Origin: Nioella sp964229645
GTDB taxonomy: Bacteria > Pseudomonadota > Alphaproteobacteria > Rhodobacterales > Rhodobacteraceae
Assembly: GCF_964229645.1 (NCBI RefSeq)
Contig: NZ_CAXREX010000182.1
Span: 48,985-112,984 of the forward strand
Length of the DNA: 64,000 nucleotides
Direction: 5' to 3'
Part shown: positions 17,742-26,003 of the stretch, one piece after another
Layout: the number at the start of each line of letters is the position of its first letter
How positions within the stretch are numbered: the first letter of the stretch is position 1
The notes under the pieces: generated by a model
Databases searched by the model: none
Told to the model about the DNA's origin: nothing
Seen by the model: the letters and a program-made list of their open reading frames with translations, nothing else
Position numbers and translations under genes: made by a program

Positions 17742-19748
17742 TCACTCCTCGGGCGGCAGTATCTCGGCGATGACCTGGCCACGATCGACCATGTCTCCGT
17801 TCGAGACGGATATGTTGCTGGTGATCCCGGTCGCGGCCGCGCGGATCGAGATTTCGAGTTTCATGGATTCCATGACCGCAATCACGTCGCCTTCGGTGAC
17901 GGGCTGACCCTCGGTCACCTTGATCTCGACGATCATCCCGGTCAGCGGAGAAGCCACGGCACGGTCCGCCGCAGCATCGCCGCCGGCGTAGTCCAGAGGC
18001 GCGGCCGGATGGAAGATCAGGCGGCCCTCGGGCGTGTCCAGCTCGATCACGCCCGCATGAAGCCGCGCGTCGATGAGGTGGACCGTGTCGCCCTGGCTCA
18101 CACGCCAGCGGCCCGGCGTGGTTTCACGCACCGACAGGGTCGCCGCATCGGCGTTTTCCGCCAGGACGGTGTATCGGTCTCCGTGCTTGACAGGTCCGAC
18201 GAGCAATTCCTCGGAGGCCCCGGCGGAATCGGTCAGCGTCACAGGCTGTCCGGCTTCGATCCGATCGCCCCCCAATCCAAGCCGCCAGCCGGTGAAGGTG
18301 TCGCGGTTGGTCCAGGGATCGGCATCGGTATCGCGGCGCGGCGTGGCCACGAAAAGGATGGCGGCGGCGGCCTTCCACAACTCGGGGCGGGCAAGGGGGC
18401 CTGCCTGTGTCAGCGCGTCGAGCCTGCCGTCGATCCAGCGTGTGTGAACCTGCATCCGCTCGAATTCGGGGTCGCGCGCCAGCGCCGTCAGAAAGGCGCG
18501 GTTGGTCTGCACGCCTTCCACTGCGACGTGATCCAGGGCTGTCGCCAGCCGCGCCAGGGCGGTCTCCCGGTCCGGCGCGTGAACGATCAGCTTGGCGATC
18601 ATGGGGTCATAGAAGGGGGTGACCGCGTCGCCCTCTTCGACACCGCTGTCGATGCGCAGACCCTCGGGCAGGCTGAGCGTGGTCAGGGTGCCGGTCGAGG
18701 GGGCGAATTGCATCGCCGGGTCTTCGGCGTAAAGCCGCGCCTCGACCGCGTGGCCGTTGATCGCCAGATCCTCCTGCACCAGCCCGAGGCCCGCACCTTC
18801 CGCAATGCGCAGGTGCAGCGCCACCAGATCCAGCCCGGTGATCGCCTCGGTGACGGGGTGTTCGACCTGAATGCGGGGGTTCACTTCGAGGAAAAAGTAG
18901 TCCTCGCCCGCCACCAGAAACTCCACCGTGCCCAGACCGCGATAGTCGAGCGTTTCGCCCAGGCGCACCGCGTCCTGCGCGATCTCGTCCAGAAGGGCGC
19001 GGGGCAGGCCCCAGGCCGGGGCCTCCTCGATGACCTTCTGGTGACGGCGCTGAAGCGTGCAGTCGCGTTCGAACAGGTGCACCACATGCCCCTTGCCGTC
19101 GCCCGCGATCTGCACTTCGACATGGCGCGCCTCGGGCAGGAACCGCTCCAGCAGCAGCCCTTCGGAGCCGAAGGTGGATTTTGCTTCGCGCAGCGCGCCT
19201 TCGATGTCCTCGACAAGCGTGGTCTCGTCGGTCACAAGCCGCTGGCCGCGCCCGCCGCCGCCGCCGACCGCCTTGAGCAGGACGGGCAGGCCCATTTCGC
19301 GCACCTCGTCGGCAATCTGCTGCGGATCGGACCACGCGCCTTCGGCGCCCGAGATCACAGGGACGCCAGCGGCCACGGCCGCCGCCTTGGCGCTGGCCTT
19401 GTCGCCGAACCGTTCGAGCGTGTCCGGCGTCGGCCCCATGAAGATCATCCCGGCGGCCTCGACCGCACGGGCGAAATCCGGGTTTTCCGCCAGAAAGCCG
19501 TATCCGGGATGGATCGCATCCGCGCCGACCGATTTCGCGGCGGCGATCACCGCGTCGATCTTCAGGTAGCTCTCGGAGGCCGGTCCGGCACCGATGCAGA
19601 CGGAATGCCCGATCTCGCGCACATGAAGCGCATTGGCATCGGCCTCGGAGTGCACGCCGACCGGGGTGATACCGCTGGCCCGCGCGGTACGCGCGATCCG
19701 GCAGGCAATTTCGCCGCGATTGGCGATGAGAAGCGTTTTGATTTTCAT
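17742..19748 (-). CDS. Acyl-CoA carboxylase alpha subunit (BC-BCCP), carboxylase 1
   Basis: A 668-residue biotin carboxylase with a fused biotin carrier. It starts MKIKTLLIANRGEIA, contains the ATP-grasp glycine loop (GGGGGRGQ, about residue 165) and EVNPRIQVEHPVTE (about 290), and ends with the biotinylation motif ESMKLE (about residue 635). It is sized like 3-methylcrotonyl- or geranyl-CoA carboxylase alpha chains. ATG 19748 follows the carboxyltransferase stop by ten bases. With the beta subunit upstream and the lyase downstream it forms a carboxylation-cleavage module. Confidence 0.92.
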   Translation of the reverse strand: MKIKTLLIANRGEIACRIARTARASGITPVGVHSEADANALHVREIGHSVCIGAGPASESYLKIDAVIAAAKSVGADAIHPGYGFLAENPDFARAVEAAGMIFMGPTPDTLERFGDKASAKAAAVAAGVPVISGAEGAWSDPQQIADEVREMGLPVLLKAVGGGGGRGQRLVTDETTLVEDIEGALREAKSTFGSEGLLLERFLPEARHVEVQIAGDGKGHVVHLFERDCTLQRRHQKVIEEAPAWGLPRALLDEIAQDAVRLGETLDYRGLGTVEFLVAGEDYFFLEVNPRIQVEHPVTEAITGLDLVALHLRIAEGAGLGLVQEDLAINGHAVEARLYAEDPAMQFAPSTGTLTTLSLPEGLRIDSGVEEGDAVTPFYDPMIAKLIVHAPDRETALARLATALDHVAVEGVQTNRAFLTALARDPEFERMQVHTRWIDGRLDALTQAGPLARPELWKAAAAILFVATPRRDTDADPWTNRDTFTGWRLGLGGDRIEAGQPVTLTDSAGASEELLVGPVKHGDRYTVLAENADAATLSVRETTPGRWRVSQGDTVHLIDARLHAGVIELDTPEGRLIFHPAAPLDYAGGDAAADRAVASPLTGMIVEIKVTEGQPVTEGDVIAVMESMKLEISIRAAATGITSNISVSNGDMVDRGQVIAEILPPEE

Positions 19749-19758
19749 GTCCCGCGCC

Positions 19759-21366
19759 TCACATCCTGAACACGCCGAAACTGGTTTCGACCTTTGGCCT
19801 GCGCGAGGTCGCATCCAGCATCAGCGCCATGACATCGCGGGTCTCACAGGGCTCGATCACGCTGTCGATCCAGAGGTTCGAGGCGAAATTGTAGGCCCCC
19901 TGGAAATCCTCGTATTCCTTGCGGATCGGGGCCTTGAAGGCGTCCTCCTCCTCGGGCGTCCAGCTCTTGCCTTCGCGCTCGTTGATCTGGGCGCGGACCT
20001 GCGCCAGCACGCTGGCGGCCTGTTCGGGGCCCATGATGGCGGCGCGGCCCGTGGGCCAGGCAAAGGTCGCATCCGGCTGGAACGGGCGGCCCAGCATGGC
20101 CAGATATCCCGCGCCGTAGGAGCCGCCGGTGATGATGGTGAACTTGGGCACCCGGGCCGAAGACATGGCGGTAATCATCTTGGCCCCGGCCTTGGCGATG
20201 CCCATCTGCTCGACCTCGCGACCGACCATGAAGCCGTTTACATCGGCCAGAAACAGCAGCGGAATGTCGCGCTGGACGCAGAGATTGATGAAATGGGTGG
20301 CCTTCAGCGCGGCCTCGACGAAGAGCACGCCGGTATTGGCGAGAATACCGACCTCATGGCCGTGGATGCGGCCCCAGCCGGTCATGATGGTGTCGCCATA
20401 GAGCGGTTTGAACTCGTGAAAATCGCTGCCGTCCACCAGCCGCGCGACGATCTCGCGGTTGTCTGTCGGCACCCTGGGATCGCGGCTGACAATGCCGTAG
20501 ATTTCCTCGACCGGATAGGCCGGCGGGCGCGGCGCGGCGGGCGTCTTGCGGGGCCGGGGCTTTTCGCCCAGATGGCTGACGATCTCGCGGGTGATGGCCA
20601 GGGCGTGGGCGTCATCCTCGGCCAGATGGTCGGTCACGCCCGACACCGACGAATGCATCTTGCCGCCGCCCAGTTCTTCGGCTTCGACCTTCTCGCCGGT
20701 CGCCGCGAAGGTCAGTTCCGGGCCGCCCAGATACATGAAGCCCTGACCGCGCACGATCACCACCTCGTCGCAGAGCGCGGGGATATAGGCACCACCCGCC
20801 GTGCAGGGGCCCATGACCACGGCGATCTGCGGCACGCCGTCGCCCGACATACCGACCTGCTGATGGAAGATCGAACCGAACTGGCCCTCGTCGGGAAAGA
20901 TATTCTCCTGATCGGGCAGGAACGCGCCGCCGGAATCGACCAGCGTGATCACCGGAAGACGGTTCTTCCAGGCGATCTTCTGGGCGCGCACATGCTTGCG
21001 CGAGGTCATGCCGAAATAGGTGCCGCCCTTCACCGTGGCATCGTTGGCGATGATCATGCACTGGCGGCCCTCGATCATGCCGATGCCGGTGATGATGCCG
21101 GCCCCCGGCGGGACGCCGTCATATTTGTTCAGCCCGGCAAGCTCGCCCAGTTCCAGAAATGGCGTGCCAAGGTCGATCAGACGCTCGACCCGTTCGCGCG
21201 GCAGGATCTTGCCTTTCGAAAGGTGCCGGTCGCGCGCCTTTTCCGGGCCGCCGACACGTTGTTGCAGGCGAAGCGCATGCAGTTCACCGATCTTTTCGCG
21301 ATACCGCGCGTCGTTTTCCCGGAAGTCGTCGGACCCGGTGTCGAGAAGGGATTTCATTCTTGTCAT
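19759..21366 (-). CDS. Acyl-CoA carboxylase beta subunit, carboxylase 1
   Basis: A 535-residue carboxyltransferase of the methylcrotonyl/geranyl-CoA carboxylase type. GTPFLELGELAG, NDATVKGGT, CTAGGAYIPA and the C-terminal GGSYGAGYLAMLGR and AIMGPEQAA blocks mark the N and C crotonase-like halves that bind the acyl-CoA and carboxybiotin. The ATG overlaps the ligase stop (ATGA). It forms a holoenzyme with the protein at 17742-19748. The substrate is expected to be a beta-methyl enoyl-CoA, by family knowledge. Confidence 0.92.
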   Translation of the reverse strand: MTRMKSLLDTGSDDFRENDARYREKIGELHALRLQQRVGGPEKARDRHLSKGKILPRERVERLIDLGTPFLELGELAGLNKYDGVPPGAGIITGIGMIEGRQCMIIANDATVKGGTYFGMTSRKHVRAQKIAWKNRLPVITLVDSGGAFLPDQENIFPDEGQFGSIFHQQVGMSGDGVPQIAVVMGPCTAGGAYIPALCDEVVIVRGQGFMYLGGPELTFAATGEKVEAEELGGGKMHSSVSGVTDHLAEDDAHALAITREIVSHLGEKPRPRKTPAAPRPPAYPVEEIYGIVSRDPRVPTDNREIVARLVDGSDFHEFKPLYGDTIMTGWGRIHGHEVGILANTGVLFVEAALKATHFINLCVQRDIPLLFLADVNGFMVGREVEQMGIAKAGAKMITAMSSARVPKFTIITGGSYGAGYLAMLGRPFQPDATFAWPTGRAAIMGPEQAASVLAQVRAQINEREGKSWTPEEEDAFKAPIRKEYEDFQGAYNFASNLWIDSVIEPCETRDVMALMLDATSRRPKVETSFGVFRM

Positions 21367-22754
21367 GGCAGGTCGGGATATTCTCTCAGAACGAAGGCGA
21401 CCTTGGCGGCACCGGGTTTCTCAAAGGTGTCGGGCGCGACAAGGTGAACGTCGGCCTTGAAGACAAGGGCATCGCGCAGGCGCTGCTCGATTTTCTTCTT
21501 GAGCGCCTCGTCATCCGCGGCGTCGCGGTCGGGACCGCGTTCGACGATCACCGTCAGCGCGCCCTGCGTGGTGTGACCCTCGAAATCGGCCACGATGCGC
21601 ATGACGCCGTTGGTCTCCGGCACCATCTCGGTGATCACGCTGTTGATGGCCGAGGGAAAGACATTGGCCCCGCGCACGATCAGCATGTCGTCGGTCCGGC
21701 CGGTGCAGCGGATCTTGGGCCCGGTGCGCCCGCAGGTGCAGTCGGTGTCGAGAACCTCGATGTAATCGCCCGACCGGAATCGCACGAGCGGGCTCGCCCG
21801 ACGGCCGAGCGCGGTATAGATCATCTCGCCCTCGGCACCCTTTTCCCAAGGGATGATTTCGCCGCTTTCGGGGTCGAGCAATTCGGTAATGATGTAGTCC
21901 ATGTTGACCATATGCATCCCCGACTGGGCATCGCATTCAGCCCAATAGGTCACACCCAGATCGGTGCCGCCCAGCATCTCACAGCATTTCGCGCCCCAGG
22001 CCGCTTCGATCTTGGCCCGGATGGCGGGAATGCCGCCGCCGGGTTCGCCACCGACGATGATCTGTTCGACGCCCAGTTCACTGGCTTTGCAGCCGAGCAC
22101 TTCGGGCGCTTTGTCAGCCAGGTGCAGCACGAAATTCGGCGCGCCGACGATGCAACGCGGGCGCGTGTCGGCGCAGGCGCGCAGCAGCCGTTCCACGCCA
22201 CCATCCGCCCCCACCGGCACGTCGATTGCGCCCATGTACTGCAACCCCTGCATCACCGGAATGCCGCCGACAAAACCCTTGGCCAGCGAAAACGCATGCA
22301 GCACCATATCGCCGGGCCGCACGCCATTGGCAAAGAAACAGCGCGCCGTCATCTCGTGCCACATCTCGGTATCGGCTTCGGTCAGCGCCACGTAAGACGG
22401 GCTTCCGGTGGTGCCGGACGAGGCCTGCATCTGGATGATATCGGCCATCGGCGCGGCCCGGTGCTTGCCGAAGGGCGGTTCCGCAGCAAGGCTTTCGCGG
22501 ATCTCGGTCTTGTAGGTGAAGGGCAGCTTCTGCAAATCTTCGATGCTGCGGATTTCGTCGAAATCCACACCGGCCTCGGCGAACTTTTCCTGATAGAAGG
22601 TCGAGTTTTCCTTGAGGTAGGCCATCTGATCGCGCAGGCGCTCTTCCTGGATGCGGCGCACCTCGTCGAGCGGCGTGCCTTCGATCTCGTGCCAGAAGCG
22701 ATCATTCGCCTTGCCGGCGGCGTCCTGACGCCGGAAGCGCATTCCAAATTGCAT
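21363..22754 (-). CDS. PaaK-type phenylacetate-CoA ligase family protein
   Basis: A 463-residue ATP-dependent acid-CoA ligase of the PaaK family. SSGTTGSP (about residue 95) is the phosphate-binding loop, IVGGEPGG (about 230) and EMLGGTD (about 255) shape the adenylate site, and DTDCTCGRTG precedes RTDDMLIVRGANVFP as in PaaK. A C-terminal Lys in KPGAAK could serve the adenylation step. GGGAGGACGAC before ATG 22754 fixes the start; the frame is open far upstream, but only as a shadow of the dehydrogenase gene. It is probably the entry ligase for the acid degraded by this operon. Confidence 0.85.
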   Translation of the reverse strand: MQFGMRFRRQDAAGKANDRFWHEIEGTPLDEVRRIQEERLRDQMAYLKENSTFYQEKFAEAGVDFDEIRSIEDLQKLPFTYKTEIRESLAAEPPFGKHRAAPMADIIQMQASSGTTGSPSYVALTEADTEMWHEMTARCFFANGVRPGDMVLHAFSLAKGFVGGIPVMQGLQYMGAIDVPVGADGGVERLLRACADTRPRCIVGAPNFVLHLADKAPEVLGCKASELGVEQIIVGGEPGGGIPAIRAKIEAAWGAKCCEMLGGTDLGVTYWAECDAQSGMHMVNMDYIITELLDPESGEIIPWEKGAEGEMIYTALGRRASPLVRFRSGDYIEVLDTDCTCGRTGPKIRCTGRTDDMLIVRGANVFPSAINSVITEMVPETNGVMRIVADFEGHTTQGALTVIVERGPDRDAADDEALKKKIEQRLRDALVFKADVHLVAPDTFEKPGAAKVAFVLREYPDLP

Positions 22755-22780
22755 GTCGTCCTCCCTTCCTGGCCGCGCGA

Positions 22781-23941
22781 TCAATAGGATCGCGGCAGGC
22801 CCATGACCTTTTCGCCGATAAAGCTGAGGCAGAGTTCGCGGTTCACCGGTGCCGTGCGCAGCAGGCGCACCAGCGGATACATCTCGTAGAGCCCCGTATC
22901 CTCGGTAAAGCCCGACCCGCCATGCGCCTGAAGTGCGGCGTCCACGGCCTCGATCCCGGCTTCGGCGGCGGCGTATTTGGCCATGTTCGACGAGGCCCCA
23001 GCCGGCAGCTTGTTGTCGAACTCCCATGCCGCGCGACGGGTCATCAGACTGGCCATCTCGACCGCCGTATGCGCCTTGGCCATCGGATGCTGCACGCCCT
23101 GATGCGCGCCGATCGGCTGACCGAAGACGTTGCGCTCGGAGGCATAGGCCACGCCCTTGTTCAGGGCGAACCGGCCGATGCCGCAGCACAACGCGGCCAG
23201 GATGATCCGCTCGGGGTTGAGGCTGTCGAACAGGATCGAGAATCCTTCGTCCACCTCGCCGACCACATCCTCGGGGCCCAGATCCACCTCGTCGAAGAAA
23301 AGCGTCCATTGCTCCTCGGGCAGGGGGATCGAGATCTTCACCCGCTGTTTGTCGACGCCCTTTTTCTTCAGGTCGACGGCAAAGAGGGTGAAGCCGTCGG
23401 TCTTGCGGCTGACCTCGGTATGCGGCTTGGTCCGTGCCACCACCAGGCAATAATCCGACACCTCGGCGCCGGTGAGGAAGGTTTTTTCGCCCGACAGGCT
23501 GAACCGGTTGCCCCTGCGTTTGGCCAGCGTGGTGGCCTTCATCGTGTTCGATCCGGCCCCCGGTTCGGTGATCGCGAAACAGAACTGGATATCGCCCCGG
23601 CAGGCCGCTGGAAGAAGCTCTTTCTTGTGGAACTCGGTGCCGTGGCTGGCGATATGGGCCAGCGACATGGTCGGACCGACCACCATCATCAGCAGCGGGA
23701 TGCCGTGATTGGCGGTGCCTTCCATGAACAGCGCCATTTCGGTCATGCCAAGACCGGCGCCGCCGTATTCCTCGGGCACCATGATCCCCAGAAAACCGTC
23801 ATCGGCAATCTTCCGGAACATCTCTTGCGGGAATTCATGCCTGCGGGCGTGATCCAGCCAATAGGCATTGTCGAATTTCTGCGCCAGCTGGCCGCCATAG
23901 TCGTAAATCTGGCGTTGTTCGTCGTTCAGAGTGAAATCCAT
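22781..23941 (-). CDS. Acyl-CoA dehydrogenase, isovaleryl-type base position
   Basis: A 386-residue acyl-CoA dehydrogenase with AITEPGAGSNT (about residue 123) and SERNVFGQPIG (about 270). The C-terminal loop TAPVNRE lacks the medium-chain-type Glu, while LNPERII near residue 245 places Glu at the isovaleryl-CoA-dehydrogenase position. It is a paralogue of the protein at 13890-15053. It lies nine bases after the enoyl-CoA hydratase start side and 26 bases before the ligase in the operon order. Branched-chain specificity is likely. Confidence 0.88.
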   Translation of the reverse strand: MDFTLNDEQRQIYDYGGQLAQKFDNAYWLDHARRHEFPQEMFRKIADDGFLGIMVPEEYGGAGLGMTEMALFMEGTANHGIPLLMMVVGPTMSLAHIASHGTEFHKKELLPAACRGDIQFCFAITEPGAGSNTMKATTLAKRRGNRFSLSGEKTFLTGAEVSDYCLVVARTKPHTEVSRKTDGFTLFAVDLKKKGVDKQRVKISIPLPEEQWTLFFDEVDLGPEDVVGEVDEGFSILFDSLNPERIILAALCCGIGRFALNKGVAYASERNVFGQPIGAHQGVQHPMAKAHTAVEMASLMTRRAAWEFDNKLPAGASSNMAKYAAAEAGIEAVDAALQAHGGSGFTEDTGLYEMYPLVRLLRTAPVNRELCLSFIGEKVMGLPRSY

Positions 23942-23950
23942 TGTGTCTTC

Positions 23951-24730
23951 TCAGCCCTTGAAAGCGGGGGTCCGGCGGTTTTCGAAAGCATCGAGCCCTT
24001 CGGCGACATCATCGCTGGGCAGGGCGCGTACGGCGGCGTCGCGCTCAAGCCGCATCTGCTGGTCGATGCCAAGGTCTGCCCCTTCCCGTGCCAGACGCTT
24101 CATCTCGGCGATACCGGGGCGCGACCGGGTGGCAATCTTCTGGCAATATTCCAGCGCGGCCCTGTGCAGATCCGCATCCGGCACGACGTAATTGACCAGA
24201 CCGGCCTCCCTGGCCTCGTCCGCCTTGAGCCAGCGGGCCGAGAACATCAGATCGAGCGCCCGGCGCTGGCCAATCAGCCGGGTCAGCCGTTGCGAGCCGC
24301 CCCAGCCGGGAATCAGGCCGAATTGCGCGTGCTGATCGCCGAATTGCGCGGTTTCGGCCCCGAAGCACACATCGCAAGCCAACATCAGTTCGATCCCACC
24401 GGCCAGACACAAACCCTGCACCGCCACTGCGACAGGGAGGGAGGAGGTTTCGAGCGCGCGCAGGTTGTTCATTCCAAAAGCGATGAAATGGTCCAGCGCG
24501 GCGGGATCGTTCAGTTTGCCTTTCACCTCGGCCAGGTCGGCGCCGGTGCAGAAGTGCTTGCCTTGCGCCCGGATCAGGATCGACCGGATGTCCCGGTCGG
24601 CCTCGAACCCGGCGCGCGCGGCAGCGATGTGCTCATGCACTTGCAGTGAAAGGCAATTAAATTTCTCGGGGCGCGCCAGCTCGATAATGCCGACGCTGCC
24701 TTCGGTACTTACGGCGACCGGGTCACTCAT
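23951..24730 (-). CDS. Enoyl-CoA hydratase/isomerase family protein with altered active site
   Basis: A 259-residue crotonase-fold protein. The oxyanion loop HFCTGADL is normal. The first catalytic Glu is kept in AGGIELML (about residue 110). At the second, where hydratases have PE before the LG-IPG motif, this protein has DQHAQFGLIPG, giving His instead of Glu. It may therefore be an isomerase, hydrolase or ring-cleaving enzyme rather than a simple hydratase. ATG 24730 overlaps the upstream dehydrogenase stop (ATGA-type); the longer open frame upstream is a shadow. Confidence 0.85.
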   Translation of the reverse strand: MSDPVAVSTEGSVGIIELARPEKFNCLSLQVHEHIAAARAGFEADRDIRSILIRAQGKHFCTGADLAEVKGKLNDPAALDHFIAFGMNNLRALETSSLPVAVAVQGLCLAGGIELMLACDVCFGAETAQFGDQHAQFGLIPGWGGSQRLTRLIGQRRALDLMFSARWLKADEAREAGLVNYVVPDADLHRAALEYCQKIATRSRPGIAEMKRLAREGADLGIDQQMRLERDAAVRALPSDDVAEGLDAFENRRTPAFKG

Positions 24731-25908
24731 TTCGCGGCTCCCTTCGCCTTCTTGTCGTATTGAAGCGCCATCCGCCCGACCTTTTCGCGGGCGATCACCA
24801 GCTTCTGGATCTGCGCGGTGCCGTCGCCGATCTGAAGGCCGAGAACGTCGTTGTAACGCTGATGGTGCGGCAGGTCGGTGGTATAGCCGTAATGCCCGTG
24901 CAGGATCAGACACTGGTGCAGGATCTCGCAGGCGGTTTTGGGCAGGTACCATTTGCACATCGCCGCCTCGGAGGTGTGGGGTAGGCCACGGTCGCGCAGA
25001 TCCAGCGTATAGTAGCAAAGCTGGCGCATCATGGTCAGCTGGGTTTCGGCCTCGGCCAAGGGAAAGCTGACACCCTGATACTGCACGATCGGGGCCCCGA
25101 ATGCCTCGCGTTCCTGAACGTAGGCCCAGGTTTCATCCACCGACGCTTGCGCGGCCCCCAGGCACTCCAGCCCGATCAGTGCGCGGGAATAGTCGAAGCC
25201 CGCCATGATCGTGCCGAAGGCACGGTCCTGTTCCGCCATCATATTTTCGGCCGGCACGAAGACATCGTCAAAGAACACCGACCCGCGCCCGACAGGCTTG
25301 GTGCCGATGTCGTCAAAATGGGTGCGCTTGATGCCTTCCTGGTTCAGATCGACGAAAAAGGCGCTGACCCCGCGCGAGCCGCCGTCAGGGTCGCCGGTGC
25401 GCGCGAAGACCACCGCGGCATCGGCCTGACTGGCAAAGCTCATGGACGTCTTCTCGCCATTCAGCCGCCAGCCGTTTCCGGATCTCTCGGCCTTCAGGAT
25501 CAGGTTCGCCGCATCCGATCCGCCGCGCGGTTCGGTCAGGCCCAGGCCGATGACGGCGTCCCCCGAAACAACCCTGGGCACCCATTCCGAAGCGATATCG
25601 CCAGAGGCGTGCTTGGCGACCATGCCGCCCATGAGCGAGCCCAGAAGCTGGATGTAGCTTGCGTTGAAATCGGCATAGGCGATCTCTTCGACGATAAGTC
25701 CCGAGGTGACCGAGCTTTCGCCTAGCCCGCCGAATTCTTCGGGCAGATCGGCCCCGATCAGACCCAGTGCGCCCATCTCCCTGATCAGGGCGCGATCAAA
25801 GCTGTGACCCTTTGCGCGCTCCTGATAGCTCGGTGCCAGCTTTTCTGTCGCAAATCGCTTCGCGGTTTCGCGAAACGCCTTTTGATCTTCTGATGGCTGG
25901 AATTGCAT
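24727..25908 (-). CDS. Acyl-CoA dehydrogenase with Asp at the catalytic-Glu position
   Basis: A 393-residue acyl-CoA dehydrogenase, first gene of the ten-gene minus operon. It has LTEPRGGSDA (about residue 125) and EREAFGAPIVQYQ (about 270). The C-terminal loop reads IGDGTAQIQK, with Asp where the family has Glu. The alternative isovaleryl-type position reads FDYSRAL, with no Glu. Asp-for-Glu is a feature I associate with alicyclic acyl-CoA dehydrogenases, though this needs an alignment. A 16-bp operator and a promoter lie 41-69 bases upstream. Confidence 0.87.
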   Translation of the reverse strand: MQFQPSEDQKAFRETAKRFATEKLAPSYQERAKGHSFDRALIREMGALGLIGADLPEEFGGLGESSVTSGLIVEEIAYADFNASYIQLLGSLMGGMVAKHASGDIASEWVPRVVSGDAVIGLGLTEPRGGSDAANLILKAERSGNGWRLNGEKTSMSFASQADAAVVFARTGDPDGGSRGVSAFFVDLNQEGIKRTHFDDIGTKPVGRGSVFFDDVFVPAENMMAEQDRAFGTIMAGFDYSRALIGLECLGAAQASVDETWAYVQEREAFGAPIVQYQGVSFPLAEAETQLTMMRQLCYYTLDLRDRGLPHTSEAAMCKWYLPKTACEILHQCLILHGHYGYTTDLPHHQRYNDVLGLQIGDGTAQIQKLVIAREKVGRMALQYDKKAKGAAK

Positions 25909-25948
25909 CGGCGCCGCTCCCCATGACCGAAATTATGCTCTTTCCAAA

Positions 25949-25977
25949 AATCTAACAAATGTTAGAATACAGATCAA
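25949..25977 (-). promoter_or_regulatory. Promoter of the ten-gene operon
   Basis: On the minus strand, -35 TTGATC (25972-25977) and -10 TAGATT (25949-25954) are separated by 17 bases. The spacer and -10 are covered by the operator. The same geometry is found at 40.53 and 47.59 kb. Confidence 0.5.
25951..25966. promoter_or_regulatory. 16-bp operator, copy 1
   Basis: TCTAACAAATGTTAGA, a perfect inverted repeat with seven-base arms and two central bases, between the divergent dehydrogenase (start 25908) and FMN-oxidoreductase (start 26004) genes. It matches four other sites in the window and is probably the binding site of the tandem TetR protein at 34144. Confidence 0.7.
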
Positions 25978-26003
25978 GGGAATTTGTGAGGAGGATGTTC
26001 ACG

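Noticed and set aside
22755..23450. N-terminal extension of the PaaK-like ligase
   Set aside because: Arg/Gly-rich shadow of the dehydrogenase gene; a strong Shine-Dalgarno precedes ATG 22754 and ligase similarity begins there.
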